Shown piece after piece: positions 26,176-35,163 of a stretch of DNA of 64,000 nt. The stretch is from positions 1 through 64,000 of the forward strand of contig NZ_JBEEAC010000012.1 of assembly GCF_040120695.1 (NCBI RefSeq), in the 5' to 3' direction. The notes under the pieces are model-generated. The model was not told where the DNA came from. It did no database searches and worked only from the letters and a program-made list of their open reading frames with translations. A program made the position numbers and the translations under genes. How positions within the stretch are numbered: the stretch's first letter is position 1; the number at the start of each line of letters is the position of its first letter. Source of the DNA: Plantactinospora sp040120695. GTDB taxonomy: Bacteria > Actinomycetota > Actinomycetes > Mycobacteriales > Micromonosporaceae.

Positions 26176-26487
26176 GCTGAGCGGGGGAGCGGCCGTCCCG
26201 GTGACGGTCCGGCGGCAGGAGGTCGCCGAAGGCACCGACGGGCAGCCGCTCCACCCGCCCCACCTCGCCACACCCGTAACCAGGGGCCAGCGCGACCACC
26301 CGATGGGGAGCCGGTCGACGCACCGGTCCTCGGTAGTGGCCCCCGGGCCGGCCGGCACTGCCGGCGCCCCGGGCGCTTCGATCGAAGACCGGTTGTCTGA
26401 GCAGCTCCTCTGGCCACGGTCTCGCACCGGCGGATACCGGCGCGGAGGGCAGTCGCGGGCCCCCGATCGAAGGAGTGCTACCGCACC
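26176..26487 (+). other. 312-base leader between rpsO and pnp
   Basis: No gene. It contains the hairpin GCCGGC-ACT-GCCGGC at 26351-26365 and the palindrome CTTCGATCGAAG at 26376-26387. In enterobacteria the pnp leader holds an RNase III hairpin for autoregulation; a similar role is possible but not shown. Confidence 0.5.
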
Positions 26488-28878
26488 ATGACCGAAACGT
26501 CCAGTCCCAACAGCACAGGCACGCTGGGTACCCAGCACCGCACCGCGGTGATCGACAACGGGCCATTCGGCACCCGTGAGATCACCTTCTCCACCGGGCG
26601 GCTCGCCCGGCAGGCCGCCGGCTCCGTCCTCGCCCAGCTCGGCGAGACCGTGGTCCTCTCCGCGACCACCGCGGGCAAGCAGCCGAAGGAGCAGTTCGAC
26701 TTCTTCCCGCTCACCGTCGACGTCGAGGAGCGGATGTACGCGGCGGGCCGGATCCCCGGCTCGTTCTTCCGCCGGGAGGGGCGGCCCAGCGAGGACGCCA
26801 TCCTCACCTGCCGGCTGATCGACCGGCCGCTGCGCCCGTCCTTCGTCAAGGGACTGCGCAACGAGGTGCAGGTCGTCGAGACCGTGCTGGCGCTCGACCC
26901 GCAGCACCCGTACGACGTCGTGGCGATCAACGCCGCGTCGCTCTCCACCAAGCTCTCCGGCCTGCCGTTCTCCGGCCCGATCGGGGCGACCCGGATGGCG
27001 CACGTGGACGGCCAGTGGGTCGCCTTCCCGACCATCGAGGAGCTGACCCGGGCCACCTTCGACATGGTGGTCGCCGGTCGCGCCCTGCCGGACGGCGACG
27101 TGGCGATCATGATGGTCGAGGCGGAGGCCACCGAGCACACCGTGGCACTGGTCGCCGGTGGGGCTCCGGCGCCGACCGAGGAGGTCGTGGCGAGCGGCCT
27201 GGAGGCGGCCAAGCCGGCCATCCGGGAACTGTGCCGGGCGCAGAGCGAGATCGCCGAGATCGCCGCGAAGCCGGTCGCCGAGTTCCCGGTCTTCCTCGAC
27301 TACAACGACGACGTCTACGAGGCGGTCGCCGGGGTGGCGCGCGGTGAGGTCGCCGAGGCGCTGAAGATCGCGGGTAAGGCGGACCGCGAGGAGGCGCTGG
27401 AGCGGATCAGGGACCGGGTCGTCGAGGAGCTCGCTCCGAGCTACGAGGGCCGGGAGAAGGAGATCGGCGCGGCCTTCCGTTCGCTGAACAAGTCCGAGGT
27501 ACGCTCCCGGGTGCTCCGCGAGCAGGTCCGGATGGACGGTCGCGGCGCGCGGGACATCCGGCCGCTGAGCGCCGAGATCGCGGTGCTGCCCCGGGTGCAC
27601 GGCTCGGCGCTCTTCGAGCGCGGCGAGACCCAGATCCTCGGCGTCACCACGTTGAACATGCTCCGGATGGAGCAGGCGCTGGACACCCTCTCCCCGGAGA
27701 AGACCAAGCGCTACATGCACAACTACAACTTCCCGCCGTACTCGACCGGTGAGACCGGCCGGGTCGGGGCGCCGAAGCGGCGCGAGATCGGACACGGCGC
27801 GTTGGCGGAGCGGGCGCTGATCCCGGTGCTGCCCAGCCGTGAGGAGTTTCCGTACGCGATCCGCCAGGTTTCCGAGGCGCTCGGCTCGAACGGCTCCACC
27901 TCGATGGGGTCGGTCTGCGCCTCCACGCTGGCGCTGCTCAGCGCCGGTGTGCCGCTGAAGGCGCCGGTGGCCGGCATCGCGATGGGCCTGATCTCCGACG
28001 AGGTCGACGGCAAGACGCAGTACGTGACGCTGACCGACATCCTCGGTGCCGAGGACGCCTTCGGCGACATGGACTTCAAGGTCGCCGGCACTCCGGACTT
28101 CGTCACGGCGCTCCAGCTCGACACCAAGCTCGACGGCATCCCGTCGGACGTGCTGGCGGCGGCGCTGCAGCAGGCGTACGAGGCCCGGCAGGTCATCCTG
28201 GGCGTGATGCAGGAGGCGATCGAGGGCCCGGCCACGATGTCGGACTACGCGCCGCGGGTGACCACGGTGAAGATCCCGGTCGACAAGATCGGCATGGTGA
28301 TCGGGCCGAAGGGCCAGACCATCAACGCCATCCAGGACGAGACCGGTGCCGAGATCTCGATCGAGGACGACGGCACCATCTACGTCGGCGCCACCAACGG
28401 CCCGTCGGCGGAGGCCGCGGTCGAGCGGATCAACGCGATCGCGAACCCGACGCTGCCGAAGGTCGGCGACAAGTTCCTTGGCACGGTGGTCAAGACCGCC
28501 GCGTTCGGGGCGTTCGTCTCGCTGCTGCCCGGCCGGGACGGCCTGCTGCACATCTCGAAGGTGGGCGACGGCAAGCGGGTCGAGCGGGTCGAGGACTTCC
28601 TCAACGTCGGCGACAAGGTCGAGGTGCAGATCGCCGACATCGACGCCCGCGGCAAGATCTACCTGGACAAGGTGCGGCCGGAGGGCGAGGAGGCGCCGGC
28701 CCAGCAGGCCGGTGGCGAGCGTCCGGCCGGCCGGGACCGCGGCGACCGTGGCCCGCGCGACCGCAGCGACCGGGACCGGGGCGACCGCGGTCCGAGCCGG
28801 GGCGACCGCGAGGGCGGCGAAGGTGGCGGCGAGGGCGGTGGCGGCGAGCCGCGCCGCCGGCGCAACCGGCACAGCTGA
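26488..28878 (+). CDS. pnp: Polyribonucleotide nucleotidyltransferase (PNPase)
   Basis: A 796-residue enzyme that degrades RNA 3' to 5' by phosphorolysis. Two RNase PH cores (FFPLTVDVEERMYAAGRIPG; later RREIGHGALAERALIP) flank a helical linker, followed by a KH domain (VIGPKGQTINAIQDETGAEI) and an S1 domain (FLGTVVKTAAFGAFVSLLPG). The last 65 residues are an RGD/DRG-rich basic tail that may add RNA binding, common in actinobacteria (GpsI). GAAGGAG lies upstream of the ATG. A strong hairpin follows the stop. Confidence 0.97.
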   Translation: MTETSSPNSTGTLGTQHRTAVIDNGPFGTREITFSTGRLARQAAGSVLAQLGETVVLSATTAGKQPKEQFDFFPLTVDVEERMYAAGRIPGSFFRREGRPSEDAILTCRLIDRPLRPSFVKGLRNEVQVVETVLALDPQHPYDVVAINAASLSTKLSGLPFSGPIGATRMAHVDGQWVAFPTIEELTRATFDMVVAGRALPDGDVAIMMVEAEATEHTVALVAGGAPAPTEEVVASGLEAAKPAIRELCRAQSEIAEIAAKPVAEFPVFLDYNDDVYEAVAGVARGEVAEALKIAGKADREEALERIRDRVVEELAPSYEGREKEIGAAFRSLNKSEVRSRVLREQVRMDGRGARDIRPLSAEIAVLPRVHGSALFERGETQILGVTTLNMLRMEQALDTLSPEKTKRYMHNYNFPPYSTGETGRVGAPKRREIGHGALAERALIPVLPSREEFPYAIRQVSEALGSNGSTSMGSVCASTLALLSAGVPLKAPVAGIAMGLISDEVDGKTQYVTLTDILGAEDAFGDMDFKVAGTPDFVTALQLDTKLDGIPSDVLAAALQQAYEARQVILGVMQEAIEGPATMSDYAPRVTTVKIPVDKIGMVIGPKGQTINAIQDETGAEISIEDDGTIYVGATNGPSAEAAVERINAIANPTLPKVGDKFLGTVVKTAAFGAFVSLLPGRDGLLHISKVGDGKRVERVEDFLNVGDKVEVQIADIDARGKIYLDKVRPEGEEAPAQQAGGERPAGRDRGDRGPRDRSDRDRGDRGPSRGDREGGEGGGEGGGGEPRRRRNRHS

Positions 28879-28883
28879 TCGAT

Positions 28884-28939
28884 CGCGCCGCGCCGGCCCC
28901 TGCCGCACCCGACCGGGTGGCGAGGGCCGGCGCGGCGCG
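28884..28939 (+). terminator. Strong hairpin terminator after pnp
   Basis: A perfect 16-base-pair inverted repeat (arms 28884-28899 and 28924-28939) begins five bases past the pnp stop. The loop holds a second small hairpin (CACCC/GGGTG). There is no T tract, as is usual in very GC-rich actinobacteria. Confidence 0.8.
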
Positions 28940-29036
28940 CGGCATCATCGCACCGAACCGGTGTACGGGTGCCGTGCCGCACTGTCCGGCTGCGGCGTCC
29001 GCCGCGCCGTCGACGTACAGGTAGGAGCCAGGTCCT

Positions 29037-30413
29037 TTGAGTCGGGCGAAGCGAGTGTCGGGTGCGGATGGCGTCGGCGGTGTTGCCGCTGCGGCGGCCC
29101 GGGCGGTGACCCGGGTGGTGGACAGCGACCCGCTCGGCGGCACCGTACGCCGCACCGTGCTCCCCAGCGGCCTGCGGGTCCTCACCGAGGCGATCCCCGC
29201 GATGCGGAGCGTCTCGTTCGGCATCTGGGTGGCGGTCGGGTCCCGGGACGAGACGGGGCCGCAGTCCGGTGTCTCGCACTTCCTGGAGCATCTGCTCTTC
29301 AAGGGCACCCGTCGGCGCAGCGCGCTGGACATCTCGGCGGCGATCGAGGCGGTGGGCGGCGAGACGAACGCCTTCACCACCAAGGAGTACACCTGCTACT
29401 ACGCGCGGGTGCTCGACCAGGACCTGCCGCTGGCCATCGACGTGATGTGCGACCTGGTCGCCGACTCGGTGCTGGCCGCCGCCGACGTGGAGACCGAGCG
29501 CGGGGTGATCCTCGAAGAGATCGCCATGCACGACGACGAACCCGGCGACGAGGTGCACGACCTGCTGGCCAGGGCGGTCTACGGCGACCATCCGCTCGGC
29601 CGGCTGATCTCCGGCACCGAGGAGACGATCTCGCCGATGTCCCGCCGGCAGATCCAGAGCTTCTACCGGCGTCGCTACACCGCGCCGTCGATCGTGATCG
29701 CCGCCGCCGGCAACCTCGACCACGGCGAGGTGGTCAAGCTGGTCCGGCAGGCGCTGGAGGGGACGGCACTGGACGGCGAACCAGCCGCGCCGGCACCGCT
29801 GCGCCCGGCCGACACCGGGGTACGCACCAGCCGGCCGGGCAGCATCGTCGAGCAGAAGGAGACCGAGCAGGCGCACGTCGTACTCGGCTGTCCCGGCATC
29901 GGCCGGCTCGACGACCGGCGGTTCGCGCTCGGGGTACTCAACAACGTGCTGGGTGGCGGCATGTCCAGCCGGCTCTTCCAGGAGATCCGCGAGCGGCGTG
30001 GCCTGGCCTACTCGGTCTACTCCTACTCCAGCCAGTACGCCGACACCGGCCTCTTCGCGGTCTACGCCGGCTGCGCCCCTGGCAAGGTCGACGAGGTTCT
30101 GGAGCTGGTCCGCGCCGAGCTGGCCGAGGTCGCCGCGCACGGCGTCACCGAGGCCGAGCTGGCCCGGGGCAAGGGCATGGCGAAGGGCTCCTACGTGCTC
30201 AACCTGGAGGACACCGGTTCCCGGATGAGTCGGCTGGCAAAGGGCGAGCTGCTCTTCGGTGACCTGCTGCCGGTCGACGCGCTGCTGGACCGGGTCGACG
30301 CGGTCAGCGCGGACGAGGTGAACGCCCTCGCTGCCGACCTGCTGGCCCAGCCGATGTCGCTGGCCGTGGTCGGCCCGTTCGGCAGCGACGACTTCTCGAT
30401 CGATCCGCGGTAG
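29037..30413 (+). CDS. M16 family zinc peptidase, PepR-like
   Basis: A 458-residue zinc peptidase. The inverted zinc motif HxxEH appears as HFLEHLLFKGT with the downstream Glu in ERGVILEEIAMHDDEP. A C-terminal M16 half domain with a R-Y pair (RGLAYSVYSY) is present. The mycobacterial homologue (Rv2782c) lies next to pnp in the same way. A TTG start is preferred, with TAGGAG about ten bases upstream; a GTG at 29055 is an alternative. Its substrates are not known. Confidence 0.93.
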   Translation: MSRAKRVSGADGVGGVAAAAARAVTRVVDSDPLGGTVRRTVLPSGLRVLTEAIPAMRSVSFGIWVAVGSRDETGPQSGVSHFLEHLLFKGTRRRSALDISAAIEAVGGETNAFTTKEYTCYYARVLDQDLPLAIDVMCDLVADSVLAAADVETERGVILEEIAMHDDEPGDEVHDLLARAVYGDHPLGRLISGTEETISPMSRRQIQSFYRRRYTAPSIVIAAAGNLDHGEVVKLVRQALEGTALDGEPAAPAPLRPADTGVRTSRPGSIVEQKETEQAHVVLGCPGIGRLDDRRFALGVLNNVLGGGMSSRLFQEIRERRGLAYSVYSYSSQYADTGLFAVYAGCAPGKVDEVLELVRAELAEVAAHGVTEAELARGKGMAKGSYVLNLEDTGSRMSRLAKGELLFGDLLPVDALLDRVDAVSADEVNALAADLLAQPMSLAVVGPFGSDDFSIDPR

Positions 30414-30522
30414 GACGATCGGCTGGCGGTGGACCCGCCGCCGTGCCGCCGCCGCACCGCGACCTCCAGCCTGGTCGGCCGCGGAGCACCCTGACCCGGA
30501 GATGTGCGGGATGGCCATGGGA

Positions 30523-30528
30523 TAGGTT
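30523..30528 (+). promoter_or_regulatory. -10 hexamer of leaderless dapB
   Basis: TAGGTT followed by seven bases and the GTG of dapB at 30536; no ribosome binding site. Confidence 0.65.
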
Positions 30529-30535
30529 GTGGCCC

Positions 30536-31318
30536 GTGAGTGACGAGCGTGAACCCGGGAAGAACGCGCAGACCGAGCCGCTGCGGGTCGGCGTCTTGGG
30601 CGGCCGCGGCCGGATGGGTGTGCAGGTCTGCCGGGCGGTGGACGCCGCCGGGGATCTCGAACTCGTGGCGACGGTCGACGAGGACGACCGACTCTCCACC
30701 CTCTCCGACGCGGGAGCTCAGGTGGTGGTCGACTTCACCAACCCTCGGGTGGTGATGGACAACCTGCGGTGGTGCGTCGAGCAGGGCATCCACGCCGTCG
30801 TCGGCACCAGCGGCTTCACCGGGCAGCGGCTCGACCAGGTGCGCGGCTGGTTGTCCGACAGGCCCGGGGTGGGCGTGGTGATCGCGCCGAACTTCGGCAT
30901 CGGGGCGGTGCTGATGATGCAGTTCGCGGCCCGGGCGGCCCGCTACTTCGAGTCGGTGGAGATCGTCGAGCAGCACCATCCGAAGAAGCTCGACGCGCCC
31001 AGCGGGACCGCCACGCACACCGCACGGCTGGTCGCGCAGGCCCGGGCCGAGGCGGGTCTCGGCGCCGTGCCGGACGCCACCACGGACGAGGTGCCGGGTG
31101 CGCGCGGGGCCGACGTCGACGGGGTACGCGTACACGCGGTCCGGGCCGTCGGTCTGGTCGCCCACCAGGAGGTGCTGTTCGGCACCGCCGGTGAGACGTT
31201 GACCATCCGACACGACTCGTACGACCGGGCGTCGTTCATGCCCGGCGTGCTGCTGGCCGTGCGGGCGGTTCCGCACCGTCCCGGGCTCACCGTCGGCATC
31301 GACGCGCTCCTGGTGTGA
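30536..31318 (+). CDS. dapB: 4-hydroxy-tetrahydrodipicolinate reductase DapB
   Basis: A 260-residue NAD(P)H reductase of the lysine and diaminopimelate pathway. It has the nucleotide loop VGVLGGRGRMG and the substrate motif EIVEQHHPKKLDAPSGTA with its catalytic His and Lys. The GTG at 30536 is fixed by a -10 hexamer at leaderless distance. dapA, the preceding enzyme of the pathway, lies 12 kb downstream. Confidence 0.97.
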   Translation: MSDEREPGKNAQTEPLRVGVLGGRGRMGVQVCRAVDAAGDLELVATVDEDDRLSTLSDAGAQVVVDFTNPRVVMDNLRWCVEQGIHAVVGTSGFTGQRLDQVRGWLSDRPGVGVVIAPNFGIGAVLMMQFAARAARYFESVEIVEQHHPKKLDAPSGTATHTARLVAQARAEAGLGAVPDATTDEVPGARGADVDGVRVHAVRAVGLVAHQEVLFGTAGETLTIRHDSYDRASFMPGVLLAVRAVPHRPGLTVGIDALLV

Positions 31319-31330
31319 GGAAGGGCCCCC
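31319..31330. repeat. GGAAGGGCCCC element copy 1
   Basis: GGAAGGGCCCCC starts right after the dapB stop. The same core occurs, inverted, after RNase J at 45345-45355. It may be a dispersed element of this lineage placed at gene ends. Confidence 0.45.
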
Positions 31331-31380
31331 GCTAATCGTTTTCGGTGGTAGAAGCGCCCCCTCCTGACACCTGTGCCAGC

Positions 31381-31956
31381 TCAGTCGGTCGGGCCGGCGG
31401 CCAGCGAGACGTGCAGCCGCAGCTGCGGCACCAGCAGGTCGTCGACGTCGAGCGCCCGGGCTGCCCCGTCCGGCTCCCAGCCGGCCGCGCCGAGGAACTT
31501 CCGGGTCGCGGCATCCCCGTCGAAGGCCCAGGCTACCGCCGTGTCGAAGCCGTCGGTGCGCCACAGGTCGACGCTGGCGGCGAGCAGCCGGCTGCCGTGT
31601 CCGCGCCGGCCCCATCTCGGCTCGACCAGCAGGTCGGTCACCGCGACGACGCCCGGGCCGAGCGCCTCGGTCGGTTCCTCCGGTGCGAGCGCCTGCTCGT
31701 CGGGGGGGCCGGATGCGGCAAATCCCACCAGATACGATTGTTCGGCCTGCTCGACGGCGACCAGGACACGGTGCCGTTCGGAGGGTGGCGCCTCGACCGC
31801 CGCACTCCACCGGCGACCGAGCCACTCCTCGTCCAGGTTGTCGAGCACGTGCTTGGGCAGCATCCTCCGGTAGGCGACCCGCCAGGTCGCGAGTTGGATG
31901 CGTGCGATCTCGCCGGCGTCTGACGGACGCGCCGGGCGGACGTACCCGAGAGCCAT
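31381..31956 (-). CDS. GNAT family N-acetyltransferase
   Basis: A 191-residue acetyltransferase. It starts with VRPARPSDAGEIARI and has the acetyl-CoA loop RWGRRGHGSRLL after a VTDLLVEP strand. The acceptor is not predictable. A minus-strand TAGGCT ends eight bases before the ATG, which indicates a leaderless transcript. It is divergent from the GT87 gene and convergent with dapB. Confidence 0.9.
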   Translation of the reverse strand: MALGYVRPARPSDAGEIARIQLATWRVAYRRMLPKHVLDNLDEEWLGRRWSAAVEAPPSERHRVLVAVEQAEQSYLVGFAASGPPDEQALAPEEPTEALGPGVVAVTDLLVEPRWGRRGHGSRLLAASVDLWRTDGFDTAVAWAFDGDAATRKFLGAAGWEPDGAARALDVDDLLVPQLRLHVSLAAGPTD

Positions 31957-31964
31957 GAGTGAGA

Positions 31965-31970
31965 AGCCTA
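31965..31970 (-). promoter_or_regulatory. -10 hexamer of the GNAT gene
   Basis: TAGGCT on the minus strand, eight bases before the ATG at 31956. Confidence 0.55.
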
Positions 31971-31991
31971 CGCAGGGCAGGGAGGGCGGTA

Positions 31992-33296
31992 ATGGCGCAG
32001 GGTGCCGGTTGGCGTACCCGGTACCAGGTGCTATTCGTGATCGCGTTGGTGGTGCTGGTCGCCGGTTTCCTCTCCGTGGCGACGGCCCGGCACGGCTTCT
32101 TCGATCTCCGGGTCTACTACGGGGCGCTGCACCACTGGGTACGCGCCGACGGCGAGATCTACGACTGGCTCAAGCCGGACAGCAAGTACGGCTTCACCTA
32201 TCCGCCGTTCGCGGCGCTGGTGATGCTGCCGCTGGCGTACCTGAACTGGCCGGCGGCGATGGTGATCAGCGTCGCGCTGACCGTGCTGGCCAGCGCGCTG
32301 CTGATCTGGTGGCTGGTCGACCCGATCGTCCGGCGGACGGGCTGGACCCGGTGGTTCACCCTGGCCGTCGCGTTCTGCCTGGCGGCGGCTTTCGAGCCGA
32401 TGCGCGAGACGGTCAACTTCGGCCAGGTGAACATGCTGCTGCTGTTCCTGGTCGGCGCCGACCTGCTCTGGCTGGTCGCCCCGGTGACCCCGTTCGGGCG
32501 GCGGCTGCCGCAGCGCTACCGCCGCTTCGCCGGGGTCGGGGTCGGGCTGGCCACCGCGATCAAGCTGACCCCGGGCATCTTCATCGTCTACCTGCTGGTC
32601 ACCGGCCGCTGGCGGGCGGCGCTGGTGGCCAGCGGCACCGCGACCGCGGTCACCCTGCTCGCCGCCGGGGTGGCCCCGGACGCGTCCCGGGAGTTCTGGA
32701 CCACCGCGCTGTGGGACACCGACCGGGTCGGTTCGCTGTCGTTCATCTCGAACCAGTCGTGGCAGGGTGTGGTCGCCCGGCTCGACCCGGACCATCCGAG
32801 CACGCTGCTCTGGCTGGTGCTGGTGGCGGCGACGGTGGGTGTCTGGATCTGGCGGGTCCGGGGCTCGGCGGCGGTCGGGGACGAGGCGACCGGGCTGGCG
32901 CTGACGGGCGTGGTGCAGAGCCTGGTCAGCCCGGTCACCTGGGTGCACCACCTGGTCTGGCTGATCCCGGCGCTGATCCTGCTGGTCGACAACGCGTACG
33001 CCGCCCCGGCCGGCAGCGGGCGGCGGCGCTGGCTGCTGCGGTTCGCGGTCTTCGCGTACCTGGTGCTGATCAGCCGGCTGGTCTGGATCTGGGAGCGTCG
33101 CTTCGACGGCCTGCTCGGCTTCCTGGGCAGCAACTTCTACGTCTGGATCAGCGTCGCGCTGCTCTTCGCGCTACCGCTCCGGGGGCCCCGGCAGCTCGCC
33201 GAGCCGGGCGGCGTAGCGGAGTTCGACAAGCCCAAGCGGCGGCCGTCCCCCCGACCGCTGCAGTTCGTAGGTCGACCGCTCACCATCCGCGACTAA
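31992..33296 (+). CDS. GT87 family polyprenyl-phosphomannose-dependent mannosyltransferase
   Basis: A 434-residue polytopic membrane enzyme of the DUF2029/GT87 family (PimE-like) with about ten helices. The characteristic FFDLRVYYGALHHW with its acidic residue lies in the first outer loop, and GFTYPPFAALVMLPLAYL follows. Such enzymes add alpha-1,2-mannose to phosphatidylinositol mannosides or lipomannan from a lipid-linked donor outside the membrane. ATG 31992 follows GGGAGGG, while the GTG at 31959 lacks a site. The 3' end overlaps the opposing GNAT gene by 126 bases, so the last 40 residues (PKRRPSPRP...) are probably a non-conserved extension. Confidence 0.88.
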   Translation: MAQGAGWRTRYQVLFVIALVVLVAGFLSVATARHGFFDLRVYYGALHHWVRADGEIYDWLKPDSKYGFTYPPFAALVMLPLAYLNWPAAMVISVALTVLASALLIWWLVDPIVRRTGWTRWFTLAVAFCLAAAFEPMRETVNFGQVNMLLLFLVGADLLWLVAPVTPFGRRLPQRYRRFAGVGVGLATAIKLTPGIFIVYLLVTGRWRAALVASGTATAVTLLAAGVAPDASREFWTTALWDTDRVGSLSFISNQSWQGVVARLDPDHPSTLLWLVLVAATVGVWIWRVRGSAAVGDEATGLALTGVVQSLVSPVTWVHHLVWLIPALILLVDNAYAAPAGSGRRRWLLRFAVFAYLVLISRLVWIWERRFDGLLGFLGSNFYVWISVALLFALPLRGPRQLAEPGGVAEFDKPKRRPSPRPLQFVGRPLTIRD

Positions 33297-33746
33297 CCCG
33301 GCCCGTTCGTAGAACCGGCGGGCCCGCAGGTTGTCGGCGAGTACCCAGAGTCGCAGCTCGGTCCAGCCGACCGCGGTCAGCTCGGCGACGGAGGCGGCGA
33401 GCAGTCGCCGGCCGACCCCGGCGCCCCAGTGTCCGGGCCGGACGTGCAGGCCGAGGATCTCGGCGTACCGGTGGTCGAGGCGGTCCGGGTCCTGGTCGGT
33501 GCGGTACGGCCCGACGGTGGAGAAACCGAGTACCGTTCCGTCGCCGCCCCGGGCGACCAGGGTCCGGAACGGGTGATCGGGCTCGGCGGTGCCGAGGTCC
33601 CGGCGGCGTTGCGCCCAGGCGGCGACGTTCAGCCGGGCCAGCACCTCGGACGGCATGATCTCGGCGTACCCGGCCTGCCAACTCCGGACGTGCACCTCGG
33701 CGATGGCCAGGGCGTCGTCGGGGTCTTCGGGGCTGACGGCTACCAT
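33171..33746 (-). CDS. GNAT family N-acetyltransferase
   Basis: A 191-residue acetyltransferase with AEVHVRSWQAGYAEIMP at the start, typical of the phosphinothricin/RimI-like branch, and the CoA loop RPGHWGAGVGRRLLAASV. It ends by overlapping the GT87 gene tail to tail over 126 bases. Its conserved fold extends to about residue 165, so the overlap involves mostly the C-terminal tail. Acceptor unknown. Confidence 0.9.
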   Translation of the reverse strand: MVAVSPEDPDDALAIAEVHVRSWQAGYAEIMPSEVLARLNVAAWAQRRRDLGTAEPDHPFRTLVARGGDGTVLGFSTVGPYRTDQDPDRLDHRYAEILGLHVRPGHWGAGVGRRLLAASVAELTAVGWTELRLWVLADNLRARRFYERAGLVADGERSTYELQRSGGRPPLGLVELRYAARLGELPGPPER

Positions 33747-33812
33747 CAGGACGGTTTTATCCGGTTTTGCGGGCCAGGTCCAGCTCCTGTGCGACGTGTC
33801 GGACCCATCGGT

Positions 33813-33818
33813 TAGGGT
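33813..33818 (+). promoter_or_regulatory. -10 hexamer of leaderless ycaQ-like gene
   Basis: TAGGGT ends eight bases before the ATG at 33827. Confidence 0.55.
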
Positions 33819-33826
33819 CCCGGACG

Positions 33827-35056
33827 ATGGCCGTACCTGAATCGTTGTCGCTGTCCCAGGCCCGGCGGATCGCGCTGGCCGCCCAGGGCTTCGCCGATCC
33901 GACGCCCGGAGCCGTGCCGAACCGGCGGCACCTGCGCCGGGTGCTCGACCGGCTCGGCCTGCTCCAGATGGACTCGGTCAACGTCCTGCAACGCGCGCAC
34001 TATCTGCCGCTCTACAGCCGGCTCGGGCCCTACCCGGCCGAGCTGCTCGACCGGGCCGCCTACCGCCGTCCCCGGGACCTCTTCGAATACTGGGGGCACG
34101 AGGCTTCGCTGATCCGGGTCGACCTGCAACCGGCGCTGCGCTGGCGGATGGCCGCCGCGCACACCGACGCCTGGGGCGGGATGCGCCGGATCGCCGTCGA
34201 GCAGCCGGCCCTGGTCGCCCGGGTTCTCGACGAGGTGCGGGCCGGCGGCCCGATGACCGCCGCCGAGATCGAGCACGACGCGCCCCGGGAGACCGGCAAC
34301 TGGGGCTGGAACTGGTCGGCCGTCAAACGGGCCTGCGAGTTCCTGTTCTGGGCCGGTGAGCTGACCGCCGCCTCCCGGAACAGCTCCTTCGCCCGGGTCT
34401 ACGACATACCGGAGCGGGTGCTGCCGCCGGAGGTGCTGGCCGCGCCGACCCCCGAGCCGGCCGACGCCCACCGCGGGCTGGTCGGGATCGCCGCCCGGGC
34501 GCTCGGGGTGGCGGCCGAGCCGGAGCTGCGGGACTACTTCCGGTTGCCGGTCGCGGGCGCCCGGACCGCCGTCGCCGAGCTGGTCGACGCGGGCGAGCTG
34601 CTGCCGGTCACGGTGCAGGGCTGGCGGCTCCCCGCCTACCTGCACCGGGAGGCCCGGCTGCCCCGGTGGATCCGGGCCAGCACCCTGGTCAGCCCCTTCG
34701 ACCCGCTGATCTGGGAACGGTCCCGCACCGAGCGCCTCTTCGGGTTCAGCTACCGGATCGAGATCTACGTCCCGGCACCGCAGCGGGTGCACGGCTACTA
34801 CGTGCTGCCGTTCCTGCTCGGGGACCGGTTCGTCGCCCGGGTCGACCTGAAGGCCGACCGCAGGGCCGGCACGCTGCTGGTGCCGGCCGCCTGGGCCGAG
34901 CCCGGCACCGATCCGGTCGAAACCGCCGGGGTGCTCGCCGCCGAGCTGCACCGACTGGCCGGCTGGCTCGGCCTCGGCGCGGTGGCGGCCCCCGCCGGGG
35001 GAGATCTCGCCGGGCCGCTCGGCGCCGCCCTCGCCGGCATGCTCGCGGTACGGTGA
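33827..35056 (+). CDS. YcaQ/AlkX-type winged-helix DNA glycosylase
   Basis: A 409-residue protein of the HTH_42 family (DUF1006). It shows the family opening LSLSQARRIALAAQGF, the Gln-Met-Asp triad in RLGLLQMDSVNVL and three predicted winged helices, plus YRIEIYVPAPQRVHGYYVLP late in the chain. AlkX/YcaQ enzymes remove nitrogen-mustard-type DNA cross-links. The QxD variant is the general type, as opposed to the QxQ of AlkZ proteins dedicated to self-resistance in antibiotic clusters. No biosynthetic cluster is nearby, which agrees. Confidence 0.9.
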   Translation: MAVPESLSLSQARRIALAAQGFADPTPGAVPNRRHLRRVLDRLGLLQMDSVNVLQRAHYLPLYSRLGPYPAELLDRAAYRRPRDLFEYWGHEASLIRVDLQPALRWRMAAAHTDAWGGMRRIAVEQPALVARVLDEVRAGGPMTAAEIEHDAPRETGNWGWNWSAVKRACEFLFWAGELTAASRNSSFARVYDIPERVLPPEVLAAPTPEPADAHRGLVGIAARALGVAAEPELRDYFRLPVAGARTAVAELVDAGELLPVTVQGWRLPAYLHREARLPRWIRASTLVSPFDPLIWERSRTERLFGFSYRIEIYVPAPQRVHGYYVLPFLLGDRFVARVDLKADRRAGTLLVPAAWAEPGTDPVETAGVLAAELHRLAGWLGLGAVAAPAGGDLAGPLGAALAGMLAVR

Positions 35057-35163
35057 GACGAGCCGGCCGGCGACCGCCGGGCCGGCCGGGCGAGGTGTCG
35101 CAGCCGTGGCGAGCGATGCCGACGCCGTGCCGGACGAGATGCGCGACGACGGGTGGGGCGGGA

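Noticed and set aside
25975..28908. 977-codon open frame antisense to pnp
   Set aside because: It mirrors pnp codon structure in a very GC-rich gene, has low-complexity composition and no recognisable domain.
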